DNA of 64,000 nt from Planctomycetota bacterium (GTDB lineage Bacteria; Planctomycetota; Phycisphaerae; Phycisphaerales; UBA1924), in assembly GCA_020831805.1 (NCBI GenBank), contig JAFIFX010000004.1, positions 62,001 through 126,000 on the forward strand, in the 5' to 3' direction. Position 1 is the first letter of the stretch; each line of letters starts with the position of its first letter. Below are positions 8,105 through 15,775 of the stretch, one piece after another. The translations under genes and the position numbers were made by a program. Below the pieces are notes generated by a model. The model saw only the letters and a list, made by a program, of their open reading frames with translations, was not told the DNA's origin and did no database searches.

Positions 8105-8923
8105 ATGGCCAAGATGTTCTACACCCTCGAGGAAGCCGCTGCCAAGCTCGGCATGTCCGAGGACGAGGTCAGGAACCTCACCGAGTCCGGGCAGCTCCAG
8201 GAGTTCCGCGACCGGGACCGGCTGATGTTCAAGGTCGACCAGGTCGATCTGCTGGCCGGCGACGACGGCGACGAAGATGTGCAGCTGGCCGACACCGGCA
8301 CCGGCATCGAGCCGATCTCGCTGAGTTCGTCGAACACGGGCACCGGCCCGGGCGTCTCGCTGGGCGATTCGAACGCCAACGAGGGCACGGGCGTGTCGAT
8401 CTTCGACCCCGAGGACGACGACGCGGCCGACGCCAACGCCGAGACGCTGGTCACCAGCGGGCTGGGCGGCTCGGGCTTCGAGATGGACGCGGGCTCGTCG
8501 GGCTCGGGCTTGGCGCAGCTCGCCTTCGAGCCGGACGACACCTCGCTGGGCGGGAACCTGCTCGACAGCATGGACTCGGGCGACAGCCAGGCCGACGCCG
8601 CGGGCACCGGGGCGGGGGCCCTGTTCGAGACCGCGGGGGGGGAGCCGGACTTCTCGGCCGGCGCGGCCCCGGCGACCGCGATGGTCATGCCGATGGGCGA
8701 GCCGTACGACGGGCCGGCCTCGGGCCTGTTCGGCGGGATCGCGCTGGGCGTCTTCGCCCTGCTGCTGCTCTCGCTGGCCGTGATGATCCTGGGCATCTCC
8801 GGCGGCTCGACCGGCGTGCTCACCGGGATCGACCAGAACATGCTGTACATCATCGCCGGCGGCGGGGCCGTGGCCCTGATCCTCTTCGGCGTGATCGGCT
8901 GGGCCCTGCTCCGCAAGAGCTGA
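8105..8923 (+). CDS. Helix-turn-helix (excisionase/MerR-like) protein with two C-terminal membrane helices
   Basis: A 272-residue protein. Residues 1-50 (MFYTLEEAAAKLGMSEDEVR, then LQEFRDRDRLMFKVDQVDLL) have the winged-helix pattern of the excisionase/MerR 'helix-turn-helix domain 17' family, normally a DNA-binding unit. A long acidic, Gly/Ser/Asp-rich linker of about 150 residues follows. Two hydrophobic helices (GLFGGIALGVFALLLLSLAV and MLYIIAGGGAVALILFGVIG) end the protein at RKS. The ATG at 8105 was chosen because it begins the HTH fold; an upstream in-frame start lacks similarity. The layout implies a membrane-tethered regulator or a re-used HTH fold for protein contact. A rho-independent terminator follows. 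Confidence 0.75.
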   Translation: MAKMFYTLEEAAAKLGMSEDEVRNLTESGQLQEFRDRDRLMFKVDQVDLLAGDDGDEDVQLADTGTGIEPISLSSSNTGTGPGVSLGDSNANEGTGVSIFDPEDDDAADANAETLVTSGLGGSGFEMDAGSSGSGLAQLAFEPDDTSLGGNLLDSMDSGDSQADAAGTGAGALFETAGGEPDFSAGAAPATAMVMPMGEPYDGPASGLFGGIALGVFALLLLSLAVMILGISGGSTGVLTGIDQNMLYIIAGGGAVALILFGVIGWALLRKS

Positions 8924-8954
8924 GCCGCACCGCCAGCGATGGAACAAACGAAAC

Positions 8955-8979
8955 ACCCGCGGCACGCCGTGGGTTTTTT
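8955..8979 (+). terminator. Rho-independent terminator
   Basis: A nine-base stem (ACCCGCGGC with GCCGTGGGT, one G-U pair) closes on a very short loop and is followed by six T. It lies 31 bases after the stop of the membrane-tethered HTH gene and points in its direction. Confidence 0.8.
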
Positions 8980-8994
8980 CGTGCCTCGGCGCGC

Positions 8995-9240
8995 TTACCC
9001 GTCGAACCCGAACACCGACTCGACCGGCTCGCCGAACGCCCGGGCGATGCGGAAGGCCAGCTCCAGCGACGGCGCGTGGCGGCCCTGCTCGACGGCGACG
9101 ATGGTCTGACGGCTGACGCCCACAGCGTCGGCGAGCTGCTGCTGGGTCATCTCGCCGGCGTGGAACCGCAGCTCGCGGATGCGGTTGGTGACGGGCGTGC
9201 CGCCGGACTTCGGCGGGCGACCGGGTGATCGTCCGGCCAT
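8995..9240 (-). CDS. XRE-family transcriptional regulator
   Basis: An 81-residue DNA-binding protein of the Cro/C1 type. The helix-turn-helix runs EMTQQQLADAVGVSRQTIVA followed by VEQGRHAPSLELAFRIARAF, a near-consensus XRE domain. It closely resembles the short YgzD/YozG-like regulators that accompany small membrane proteins. A basic N-terminal extension (RSPGRPPKSGG) precedes the domain. The gene starts three bases after the stop of the upstream membrane protein, so the two are one operon. The promoter of that operon carries a perfect palindrome overlapping the -35 box, which makes autorepression likely. Confidence 0.9.
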   Translation of the reverse strand: MAGRSPGRPPKSGGTPVTNRIRELRFHAGEMTQQQLADAVGVSRQTIVAVEQGRHAPSLELAFRIARAFGEPVESVFGFDG

Positions 9241-9243
9241 CGC

Positions 9244-9699
9244 TCAGGCCCGCCGGTGGAGTACGGCCGCGTGGGCCATGCGGGCCAGTTCGGACGCGAC
9301 GAACACGGCGAAAAGAACATACCCGGTGATGATCGGGCTGGCGAAGGAGCCGGGGGCGAAACCTTCGGGAGCGGCCAGACCCTGGGCGATGGTCAGGCAG
9401 ACGACCAGGAACACGCCGACGGCGAGCACGAGGCCGCCGAGACGGTCGGACCGGTGGGCGATGGCCCGGACGCGCTCGTCGTCGGGCTCGGCGCGGGTGA
9501 AAACGGCGGCGGCGGCGTGGAGAACCGCCAAGGCGATGACCTGGAGGACGACCCCGGCGATCAGAAGGCCGATCAGCGTGCCGGGGGTGGGGTTGAGGAA
9601 CGCGATGACGAGGATGGCCGGGTAGATGACGGCCGTGGTGACCAGGCAGGCGATGTTGGAGCGCTCCTGGAAGGCGGCTCCGGTGGCGGCGGTGTTCAT
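9244..9699 (-). CDS. Four-helix integral membrane protein paired with XRE regulator
   Basis: A 151-residue membrane protein with about four transmembrane helices (around 16-38, 42-65, 88-108 and 122-142). The operon form (small multi-pass protein followed by an XRE regulator) is common in bacteria and is often annotated as DUF2178-like or similar, but I cannot assign a family. A strong AGGAG box lies six bases before the ATG. The promoter is close to consensus, so the operon may be well expressed when the regulator is released. Role unknown; stress or envelope signalling is a guess. Confidence 0.75.
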   Translation of the reverse strand: MNTAATGAAFQERSNIACLVTTAVIYPAILVIAFLNPTPGTLIGLLIAGVVLQVIALAVLHAAAAVFTRAEPDDERVRAIAHRSDRLGGLVLAVGVFLVVCLTIAQGLAAPEGFAPGSFASPIITGYVLFAVFVASELARMAHAAVLHRRA

Positions 9700-9725
9700 A
9701 GGGGGCTCCTGGGTGTGCTGGAACC

Positions 9726-9765
9726 AATGTAGCGTTTGATTGTCATAGTGTCAATTGAAATTGAC
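9726..9765 (-). promoter_or_regulatory. Sigma70-like promoter with palindromic operator
   Basis: On the minus strand a TTGACA -35 (9754-9749), a 17-base spacer and a TACATT -10 (9731-9726) lie 27 bases before the membrane-protein start. A perfect inverted repeat GTCAATT-GA-AATTGAC (9750-9765) overlaps the -35 box. This fits binding by the co-transcribed XRE protein. Confidence 0.75.
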
Positions 9766-9806
9766 TAAAAAATCGAACCGGGCCCCATGGATGGAGGCCT
9801 TGGGGA

Positions 9807-11930
9807 TCACTCGGCGGCGATCTCCGCCCGGAGCGTGCCGTAGCCGAGGTCGAGTTGGGACCGCAGCAGCAGGCCGTCGGGGCCGAGCCAGACGCGGCTG
9901 ACGGTCTCGCCGGCGGGGCTGCGTGTCCGGGTGGTGTAGGGGATCGCTTCCACGGTGCGGGCGTGGTCGCCCTGGCCGAGGGTGATCGGCTCGGGGTCGT
10001 GGCGTTCGATGGTGGTGCGGGCCCTTTGCGGCTGCCAGGAGGGGAACCCGAAGGACACCAGCTCGACCTCGCGCGATTCGCCCGGCGCGAGCGCGAGCGT
10101 GGGCAGGATGAGCATGTCGGCGGCGAACACCGAGGGCGTGACGATCGCGCCGTCGGGCAGGTCGATGGTGACGGTTTCGGGTTCGTCGTCGCCGCGTCGG
10201 GCGGTGGCGGTGAGGCGGTTGTTCTCGATGGTGTAGACGGCCCGGACGGGGGTTTCGGTCAGTTGGGTCCACTCGGCTCGGACCAGGCGGCCGTCCGGGT
10301 CATGGTGGAGCATGGAGAGCGTGGGCTGTAATCCGCCGCCGGTCGGGGCGTTGTGGACCAGCAGGCGGAGCCCGTCGTCGGACCGGGTCACGAGGAAGTG
10401 TTCGGCGCCGGCGTCCCACTGCTGGAAGGTCTGGGTCAGCGTGCCGCGGTGGAGCACCTCGCCGGGCAGTCGCAGCTCGATCTTTGCCGCGACGGGGGTC
10501 TGCCCGCGGGCGTCCTCGGCGGCTTGGGCGAGCAGCGCGTCGAGGTCGGCGCGGTCGAAGAGGCGGCCCCGGAGGAAGACGGCCTCGATCTCGGAGACCG
10601 CGCCGATGTCCTCGAGCGGGTTGGCGTTGAGCAGAACGAGCGAGGCCTGCTTGCCCTCCTCGACGGTTCCGAGCCGGTCGTGCACGCCGCAGAAGCGCGC
10701 GGGGACGATGGTGGCCATGCGGAGCACCTCGGCGTCGGGGACGCCCGCGTCGCGGAAGCGGCGCATCTCCTCGTGCACGGACCAGCCGGGGAAAACGAAC
10801 GGGTTGCCCAGGTCGGTCCCGATCATCATCGGCACGCCGGCGGCGTGGAGGTCGGCCACCAGCGAACGCATGGACCGCATGGCGAGGCGCACGAAGCCGG
10901 CGAACTCTTCGTTGAGCGCGCCGGCCCACATGCCCCCCAGCATGCCGGGGATGTACGCCATCCGCGCGTCCTCCCGGATCGACGGGTCCGAGGCGAGGCC
11001 GTGCCAGACGGCCAGGGTGGGGCACTGCATGACGGCGTGCTCGGCGAGCTGGTCCAGGACCGCGTCGAGCCGTTCACGGTCGACCGAGCCGTAGCGCAGC
11101 CAGCCGTCGAACCCGGCGAACACGCCCGTGCGGTCGGGGGCGCGCTCGGGCGGGTTGAGGCGGCGCAGCAGGGGCGCGAAACCCTCGAAGTGTTCGATGC
11201 AGTCCTGGCCCGCCTCGATGGCCTCTTCGAGCGTGACCGATTCGGGCACATGGCCCGTCACGGGCAGGCCCAGGGCGCGGGCCTCGGCCAGGGCGGCGAA
11301 GTACGCCTCCCGCGGGAGGCGCGAGTAGACCTTGATCTGGTCCACGCCGGCGGCGGCGAGGCGCCGGACCGCGTCGCGGGCTTCCTCGGCGGTTTCGCAC
11401 TCCTCCGACATGGGCCAGACCGGGGGGCGGCCGTCGATGATGGCGCCCGTGACGATCAGGTCCGGGCCGACAAAGTCGTGCGAGGCGGATTGGCGTCTGG
11501 CTTCGAGGATGGCCTCGGTCGGGGCGCCGGTGTCGCGGGCGGCGGTGACGCCGTGGGCGATGAGCAGGGGCTCGAACACGCCCTGGCCGGCAAGAATGTG
11601 GACATGGGCGTCGAAGAGGCCCGGGATGAGGTAGCGGCCTGCGGCGTCGACCTGCCGGGCGTCGGTCGGCGGGTCGATCGAGCCGGGGTCCGCGATCCGT
11701 TCGATGAGCCCGGCGCGGATGAGCACATCCTGCGGCCCCGAGGCCGAGCCCTGGTCAACATCGATCACGGACACGCCGCGGAGCAGCACCGGGGGCGGCT
11801 CGGACCCGACCGGGCGGGCCGCGAACGCGGCGGGGCTGAGGACGATGAGGGCGAGCAGCGTCGTGATGAACCGACGCGGGTACCGATGCGTGAACCGGTG
11901 CGTGAACCGGGCGGGCGTGTGGGTATGCAT
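9807..11930 (-). CDS. Secreted amidohydrolase-family protein
   Basis: A metal-dependent hydrolase of the amidohydrolase superfamily (imidazolonepropionase/prolidase-like), 707 residues. A signal peptide ends near AAFAARP. The metal motif DAHVHILAG follows the usual beta-sandwich start (LLRGVSVIDVDQG). Further superfamily elements are the Lys in QIKVYSRLP, the His in VTGHVPESV and the C-terminal Asp region GTDLGNPFVFPG. The TIM barrel ends near residue 450. About 240 further residues form a beta-rich C-terminal domain with no recognised family. The ATG at 11930 has a GGGGAG box; an upstream in-frame start adds 13 residues before the signal peptide. It lies just downstream of nusG, with 93 bases between. 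Substrate cannot be predicted. Confidence 0.85.
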   Translation of the reverse strand: MHTHTPARFTHRFTHRYPRRFITTLLALIVLSPAAFAARPVGSEPPPVLLRGVSVIDVDQGSASGPQDVLIRAGLIERIADPGSIDPPTDARQVDAAGRYLIPGLFDAHVHILAGQGVFEPLLIAHGVTAARDTGAPTEAILEARRQSASHDFVGPDLIVTGAIIDGRPPVWPMSEECETAEEARDAVRRLAAAGVDQIKVYSRLPREAYFAALAEARALGLPVTGHVPESVTLEEAIEAGQDCIEHFEGFAPLLRRLNPPERAPDRTGVFAGFDGWLRYGSVDRERLDAVLDQLAEHAVMQCPTLAVWHGLASDPSIREDARMAYIPGMLGGMWAGALNEEFAGFVRLAMRSMRSLVADLHAAGVPMMIGTDLGNPFVFPGWSVHEEMRRFRDAGVPDAEVLRMATIVPARFCGVHDRLGTVEEGKQASLVLLNANPLEDIGAVSEIEAVFLRGRLFDRADLDALLAQAAEDARGQTPVAAKIELRLPGEVLHRGTLTQTFQQWDAGAEHFLVTRSDDGLRLLVHNAPTGGGLQPTLSMLHHDPDGRLVRAEWTQLTETPVRAVYTIENNRLTATARRGDDEPETVTIDLPDGAIVTPSVFAADMLILPTLALAPGESREVELVSFGFPSWQPQRARTTIERHDPEPITLGQGDHARTVEAIPYTTRTRSPAGETVSRVWLGPDGLLLRSQLDLGYGTLRAEIAAE

Positions 11931-12023
11931 GGCGATCTCCCCGGACGCTGTGCGTGTCCGTGGAATCACCCTATGCAGCTTGGGACAAGCCGGGCGGGAC
12001 GGCCCCGGCGGCGGTCCGCCCGA

Positions 12024-12674
12024 TCAGGCGTTTTCGACCTTGGAGATCTGCCACTCTTCGAGGTCGACGGGGGCCTGGCGGCCGAAGATGGTGACCAGGA
12101 CGCGGACGGTGCCCTTGTCGGGGAAGAGCTCGTCGACGGTGCCCTCGTAGTTCTCGAAGGGGCCTTCCTTGATGACGACGGGCTCGCCCTTCTGGAAGGA
12201 GAGGCGGACGGTCGGCTCGTCGGCGGGGGCCTGCGAGTCGCGGAGCATCTTCTCGGTCTCGTGCGGGGCCATGGCGGTCGGGCGGCCGGCGGTGCCGATG
12301 AAGTCGCCCACGCCGGTGGTCTCCTTGATGAGGAAGAAGACATCCTGGGGGATGCGGCCGTCGTCCTCGAGGCGCATCTCGACGAAGACATAGCCGGCGT
12401 AGAGCTTTTCTTCCTTGATGCGGGTCTTGCCGCCCTTGATGGTCTTGATCTTCTCGGTGGGGACGAGAATGCGGCCGACGAGGTGGCCCATGTTCTCGAT
12501 CTGGATCTTGCGGAGCAGGGTGGCCTGGACGGAGTTTTCCTTGTTGGAGGCGACGCGGAGGACGAACCAGTCCATGCCCTCCTGGCGGATGGGCTCGTCG
12601 TGGGCGATGACGCCTTCGCGGGTGGGCTGCCCGACGGTCTCGACCTGCTGGGATTCGTCGTGTTCTGCCATCAT
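12024..12674 (-). CDS. nusG: Transcription termination/antitermination factor NusG
   Basis: NusG binds RNA polymerase and links it to Rho or to the ribosome. The protein (216 residues) has an NGN domain starting at MDWFVLRVASNKENSV, with the typical KEEKLYAGYVFVEMRL segment. A C-terminal KOW domain follows (FQKGEPVVIKEGPFENYEGT). A 30-residue acidic extension precedes the NGN domain. It follows secE by 55 bases, the conserved secE-nusG pair. The ribosomal protein genes rplK-rplA, which normally come next, are absent; an amidohydrolase follows instead. Confidence 0.97.
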   Translation of the reverse strand: MMAEHDESQQVETVGQPTREGVIAHDEPIRQEGMDWFVLRVASNKENSVQATLLRKIQIENMGHLVGRILVPTEKIKTIKGGKTRIKEEKLYAGYVFVEMRLEDDGRIPQDVFFLIKETTGVGDFIGTAGRPTAMAPHETEKMLRDSQAPADEPTVRLSFQKGEPVVIKEGPFENYEGTVDELFPDKGTVRVLVTIFGRQAPVDLEEWQISKVENA

Positions 12675-12729
12675 GGTGGTCTGCCTTCCGCGGGGCCTCG
12701 CGGCCCCGGCGTGTTGGTCGTTGGGCGTG

Positions 12730-13419
12730 TCAGCCCTCGAGGACGCCGATCATCTTGAAGAACGAGCTGAAGCCCAGGTCGACGATGAAGAGGATGCCGG
12801 CGATGAGGAACGAGGCGACGATCACCACGATCGTCGAGCCTTTGACATGCTTGTAGGTGGTCCAGTTGACCTTCTTCATCTCGGCGTCGGTAGCGATGAG
12901 GAAGTCGGCCGAGCGTCGGCTCAGGGCGACGAAGAAGCCGGTCATGAGGGTGCCGGTGAGGATGATCGTGCCGGCGACGATGGCCTGGAGGTAGAGCTGG
13001 GGGATGACGGGGGTGGCCGAGGCCGAGGTGACCTGGGCGCGGAAGCTGGGGCTGAGCGGGTCGCCGACCAGGACGCGGTAGGAATCACCGGCGCGGTCGC
13101 GGGTCTCGGTGGAGTCAAAGTCCTCGATGACGATGGTGCCGCGGCGGGCGGCGCCCTCGCCGAACTCGGTCACGCGGGCCGACCCGAGGGAGACGAGGGT
13201 CTCGCCGCGGGCGAAGTGGAGCAGCTCGAGGGTCTCGCCGGGCTGGACGGAGCCCTGGACGGACTGGACGGAGATGGTCCAGGCCTTGGCGGGCAGGCGG
13301 ACGGCGGCGGCCTGGTTCCAGCCCCACGCGGCGGCGTAGAGCGTGACGATACCGGCCCCGACCGCGGTGAGGACCCGCACCCAGTAGCCCTGACCCGGCT
13401 TGTAGAGTCCGAATGCCAT
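12730..13419 (-). CDS. secE: Preprotein translocase subunit SecE, with extra domain
   Basis: SecE is the small clamp subunit of the SecYEG channel. The C-terminal 70 residues hold the family signature (ATDAEMKKVNWTTYKHVKGS) and the final membrane helix (TIVVIVASFLIAGILFIVDL). At 229 residues the protein is much longer than the usual 60-130. An N-terminal helix (about 15-33), a beta-rich domain of about 100 residues outside the membrane and a second helix (about 142-165) precede the conserved part. The ATG at 13419 has a GGAGG box. The gene lies between tRNA-Trp and nusG, as in many bacteria. Confidence 0.93.
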   Translation of the reverse strand: MAFGLYKPGQGYWVRVLTAVGAGIVTLYAAAWGWNQAAAVRLPAKAWTISVQSVQGSVQPGETLELLHFARGETLVSLGSARVTEFGEGAARRGTIVIEDFDSTETRDRAGDSYRVLVGDPLSPSFRAQVTSASATPVIPQLYLQAIVAGTIILTGTLMTGFFVALSRRSADFLIATDAEMKKVNWTTYKHVKGSTIVVIVASFLIAGILFIVDLGFSSFFKMIGVLEG

Positions 13420-13491
13420 GTCGGGCTTGCCTCCGCGGGCCGGCCGCCGGTCCGGAACGCTCCGGGGGTGGCGGGTGGCCTTGTCATTGAA

Positions 13492-13564
13492 CACGGCAGG
13501 AGGGACTCGAACCCCCGACCGGTGGATTTGGAATCCACTGCTCTACCAACTGAGCTACTGCCGT
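13492..13564 (-). tRNA. tRNA-Trp (CCA)
   Basis: The minus strand folds as a full cloverleaf of 73 bases. The seven-base acceptor stem ACGGCAG/CTGCCGT is perfect, with G as discriminator. The D-arm is GCTCAGTTGGTAGAGC, the anticodon stem GTGGA/TCCAC encloses TTCCAAA (anticodon CCA), and the T-arm contains GGTTCGAGTC. No CCA end is encoded. It is in the tuf-rpmG-trpT-secE-nusG order. Confidence 0.97.
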
Positions 13565-13671
13565 AGGACGGGACTGGCCACCTGGGACCAGCCATCAGGG
13601 AAAGATGCCGGACGGGCCCTCGTCTCTGATGTCGAGTGGCCCGTCCCTTCCGTCGGCCGAGGGCCGACGGA

Positions 13672-13854
13672 TCACTTGCGCTTGATCTTGTGCATCGTGT
13701 GCCGGCGGAGGCGTGGGCTGTACTTGCTGAACCCCTCCTTGAGCTTGTCGTCGATGCCGCCCTTGGTGTTGATCGAGGTGCGGTAGTTGAGGTCGCCGGT
13801 CTCGCTGCACTGCAGCCAGACATACTCGCGGGCCATCGTCTTCTTCTTCGCCAT
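13672..13854 (-). CDS. rpmG: Ribosomal protein bL33 (zinc-less form)
   Basis: Sixty-residue large-subunit protein bL33. Family pattern: EYVWLQCSETGDLNYRT, NTKGG and KYSPRLRRHTMHK. In the zinc-binding form, the positions read C-x-x-C and CPRC; here they are C-S-E-T-G and S-P-R-L, so only one of four cysteines remains and no zinc site can form. This is a 'C-minus' type. It lies between tuf and tRNA-Trp in the conserved cluster. A longer insert (INTKGGIDDKLKEGF) widens the middle of the protein. Confidence 0.95.
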   Translation of the reverse strand: MAKKKTMAREYVWLQCSETGDLNYRTSINTKGGIDDKLKEGFSKYSPRLRRHTMHKIKRK

Positions 13855-13958
13855 CGGATGCTCCCCTGGGGTTGGTTTCCCTGCGGGTGTTGTTCGGAAA
13901 AGCGGCCCGGGGGCTTTCGCTCCCGGGCCGGGTGGTACGAATCAGGCCCGGGCCGGGA

Positions 13959-15179
13959 TCACTTGACGATCTCGGTGACGGTGCCGGAGCCGATGGTGCG
14001 GCCGCCCTCGCGAACAGCGAAGCGGAGGCCGGTCTCCATGGCCACGGGCTTGTCGCCGAGGTCGACGAGCATGGTGACGTTGTCGCCGGGCATGCACATC
14101 TCGGCCTTGGCGCCGCCGTCGCCGAAGAGCTCGGTGACCTGGCCGGTCACGTCGGTGGTGCGGAAGTAGAACTGGGGCTTGTACTTGGGGAAGAAGGGGG
14201 TGTGGCGTCCGCCCTCTTCCTTGGTCAGCACGTACACCTGGCCCTTGAACTGGGTGTGGGGGGTGATGGACTTGGGCTTGCAGATGACCTGGCCGCGCTC
14301 GACCTGGTTCTTCTCCACGCCGCGGAGGAGCACGCCGCAGTTGTCGCCGGCCTGGCCCTGCTCGAGGCTCTTGTTGAACATTTCCACGCCGGTGATGGTG
14401 GTGGAGAGGTTCTGGGCGGAGAGGCCGACGATCTCGGCAACATCGCCGACCTTGACCACGCCGCGCTCGATACGGCCGGTGGCGACGGTGCCGCGGCCCT
14501 TGATGGAGAAGACGTCTTCCACGGAGATGAGGAAGGGCTTGTCGATCTCGCGCTCGGGCTCGGGGATGTGGGCGTCGATCGCGTTGAACAGCTCATCGAT
14601 CGGGGCGCAGGCGGCGTCGTCCTTGGGGTTCTCCAGGGCGGCCTTGGCCTGCCCGCGGATGATGGGGCAGTCGTCGCCGGGGAAGTTGTACTTGTTGAGC
14701 AGCTCGCGGATCTCCATCTCGACGAGGTCGAGCAGCTCGGCGTCGTCGACGAGGTCGACCTTGTTCATGAAGACGACCATGTGGGGCACGCCGACCTGGC
14801 GGGCGAGCAGCACGTGCTCGCGGGTCTGGGGCATGGGGCCCGAGTCGGCGGCGACCACGAGGATGGCGCCGTCCATCTGGGCGGCGCCGGTGATCATGTT
14901 CTTGACGAAGTCGGCGTGGCCCGGGCAGTCCACGTGGGCGTAGTGCCGGCTCTCGGTCTCGTACTCGACATGCGACGAGTGGATCGTCACGGTCTTGTTG
15001 GCGTCACGGACGGTGCCGCCCTTGGTGATTTCCGCGTAGGACTTGGCGCCCTGCACGAGGCCCTTGGCATCAGCGCGGGCGACCATCGCGGCGGTCAGGG
15101 TCGACTTGCCGTGGTCGATGTGCCCGATGGTGCCAACATTCACATGCGGCTTGGTCCGCTCGAAGGTTCCCTTCGCCAT
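13959..15179 (-). CDS. tuf: Elongation factor Tu
   Basis: GTPase that delivers aminoacyl-tRNA to the ribosome; 406 residues. GTP-binding motifs are GHIDHGKS (residues 19-26), DCPGHADF and NKVD. Domain 2 begins around [19 protein letters not shown] and domain 3 ends with [15 protein letters not shown]. The first turn reads [20 protein letters not shown], typical of Tu. tRNA-Thr lies about 195 bases upstream in the same direction, as in classic tRNA-tufB operons. The coding sequence has strongly biased codon use with C or G at third positions, as expected for a highly expressed gene. Confidence 0.99.
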   Translation of the reverse strand: MAKGTFERTKPHVNVGTIGHIDHGKSTLTAAMVARADAKGLVQGAKSYAEITKGGTVRDANKTVTIHSSHVEYETESRHYAHVDCPGHADFVKNMITGAAQMDGAILVVAADSGPMPQTREHVLLARQVGVPHMVVFMNKVDLVDDAELLDLVEMEIRELLNKYNFPGDDCPIIRGQAKAALENPKDDAACAPIDELFNAIDAHIPEPEREIDKPFLISVEDVFSIKGRGTVATGRIERGVVKVGDVAEIVGLSAQNLSTTITGVEMFNKSLEQGQAGDNCGVLLRGVEKNQVERGQVICKPKSITPHTQFKGQVYVLTKEEGGRHTPFFPKYKPQFYFRTTDVTGQVTELFGDGGAKAEMCMPGDNVTMLVDLGDKPVAMETGLRFAVREGGRTIGSGTVTEIVK

Positions 15180-15373
15180 CGCTCTACCTCTTCTGACTGC
15201 TTAAAGCGGTCGGTGTGAGCCCTGCCCGACCACCGGGAAGGACTGTTCGGCCGACCGCTCTCGGCCGGCACTCCATCTGATTGAATGCACGCCCGCCGGG
15301 CGTCATGCCCGCCGGGGCGAACCCCCGTCACCATCGTGGTCCGGGGGTGGCCGGCCCCGAGGCCGGCCGACAA

Positions 15374-15445
15374 AGCCGCTGGCGGGACTTGAACCCGCGA
15401 CCTCACCCTTACCAAGGGTGCGCTCTACCACTGAGCTACAGCGGC
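15374..15445 (-). tRNA. tRNA-Thr (GGT)
   Basis: A 72-base cloverleaf on the minus strand. Acceptor stem GCCGCTG/CAGCGGC is perfect, D-arm GCTCAGTGGTAGAGC, anticodon stem CACCC/GGGTG around TTGGTAA (anticodon GGT), and a T-arm with GGTTCAAGTC. CCA is not encoded. It heads the tuf transcript. Confidence 0.97.
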
Positions 15446-15512
15446 ACGATACTCGCGCCCGGCACGCCGGGCCTTCATGAAAACCGCCCGGACGGGATCC
15501 GAGCGGGACAGG

Positions 15513-15541
15513 ATCTTTCGCCGCTCCCCCCCGCCGGTCAA
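15513..15541 (-). promoter_or_regulatory. Candidate promoter for tRNA-Thr-tuf operon
   Basis: On the minus strand, TTGACC (15541-15536), a 17-base G-rich spacer and AAAGAT (15518-15513) lie 68 bases before the tRNA. The predicted transcription start is near 15506. The rest of the 330-base gap to the plus-strand gene at 15776 holds no clear gene. Confidence 0.5.
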
Positions 15542-15775
15542 CCAATTGTCGCAGCGGGGCTTCCGTTCTGTTGGCCCCGGTCCCGGCCGACGCACCCCGG
15601 CGCCCCGCCCGACGACCCCGCGCAGGCCGGGTTGGGGTCCGCAAACCCTGTTTCGCGGGCATCGCCCCACGCCCAACGCGGGCAAAGTGCTTGGTGAAAC
15701 AGGCATTGTGGGGTACATTTCTTCCTCTGCCGGCGCTTCGAGAAGGCCCTTCCGCCCGTTCGGAGGGCCTGTGCC

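Noticed and set aside
10353-12758. Plus-strand open frame opposite amidohydrolase and nusG
   Set aside because: It spans two well-supported minus-strand genes and shows shadow composition.
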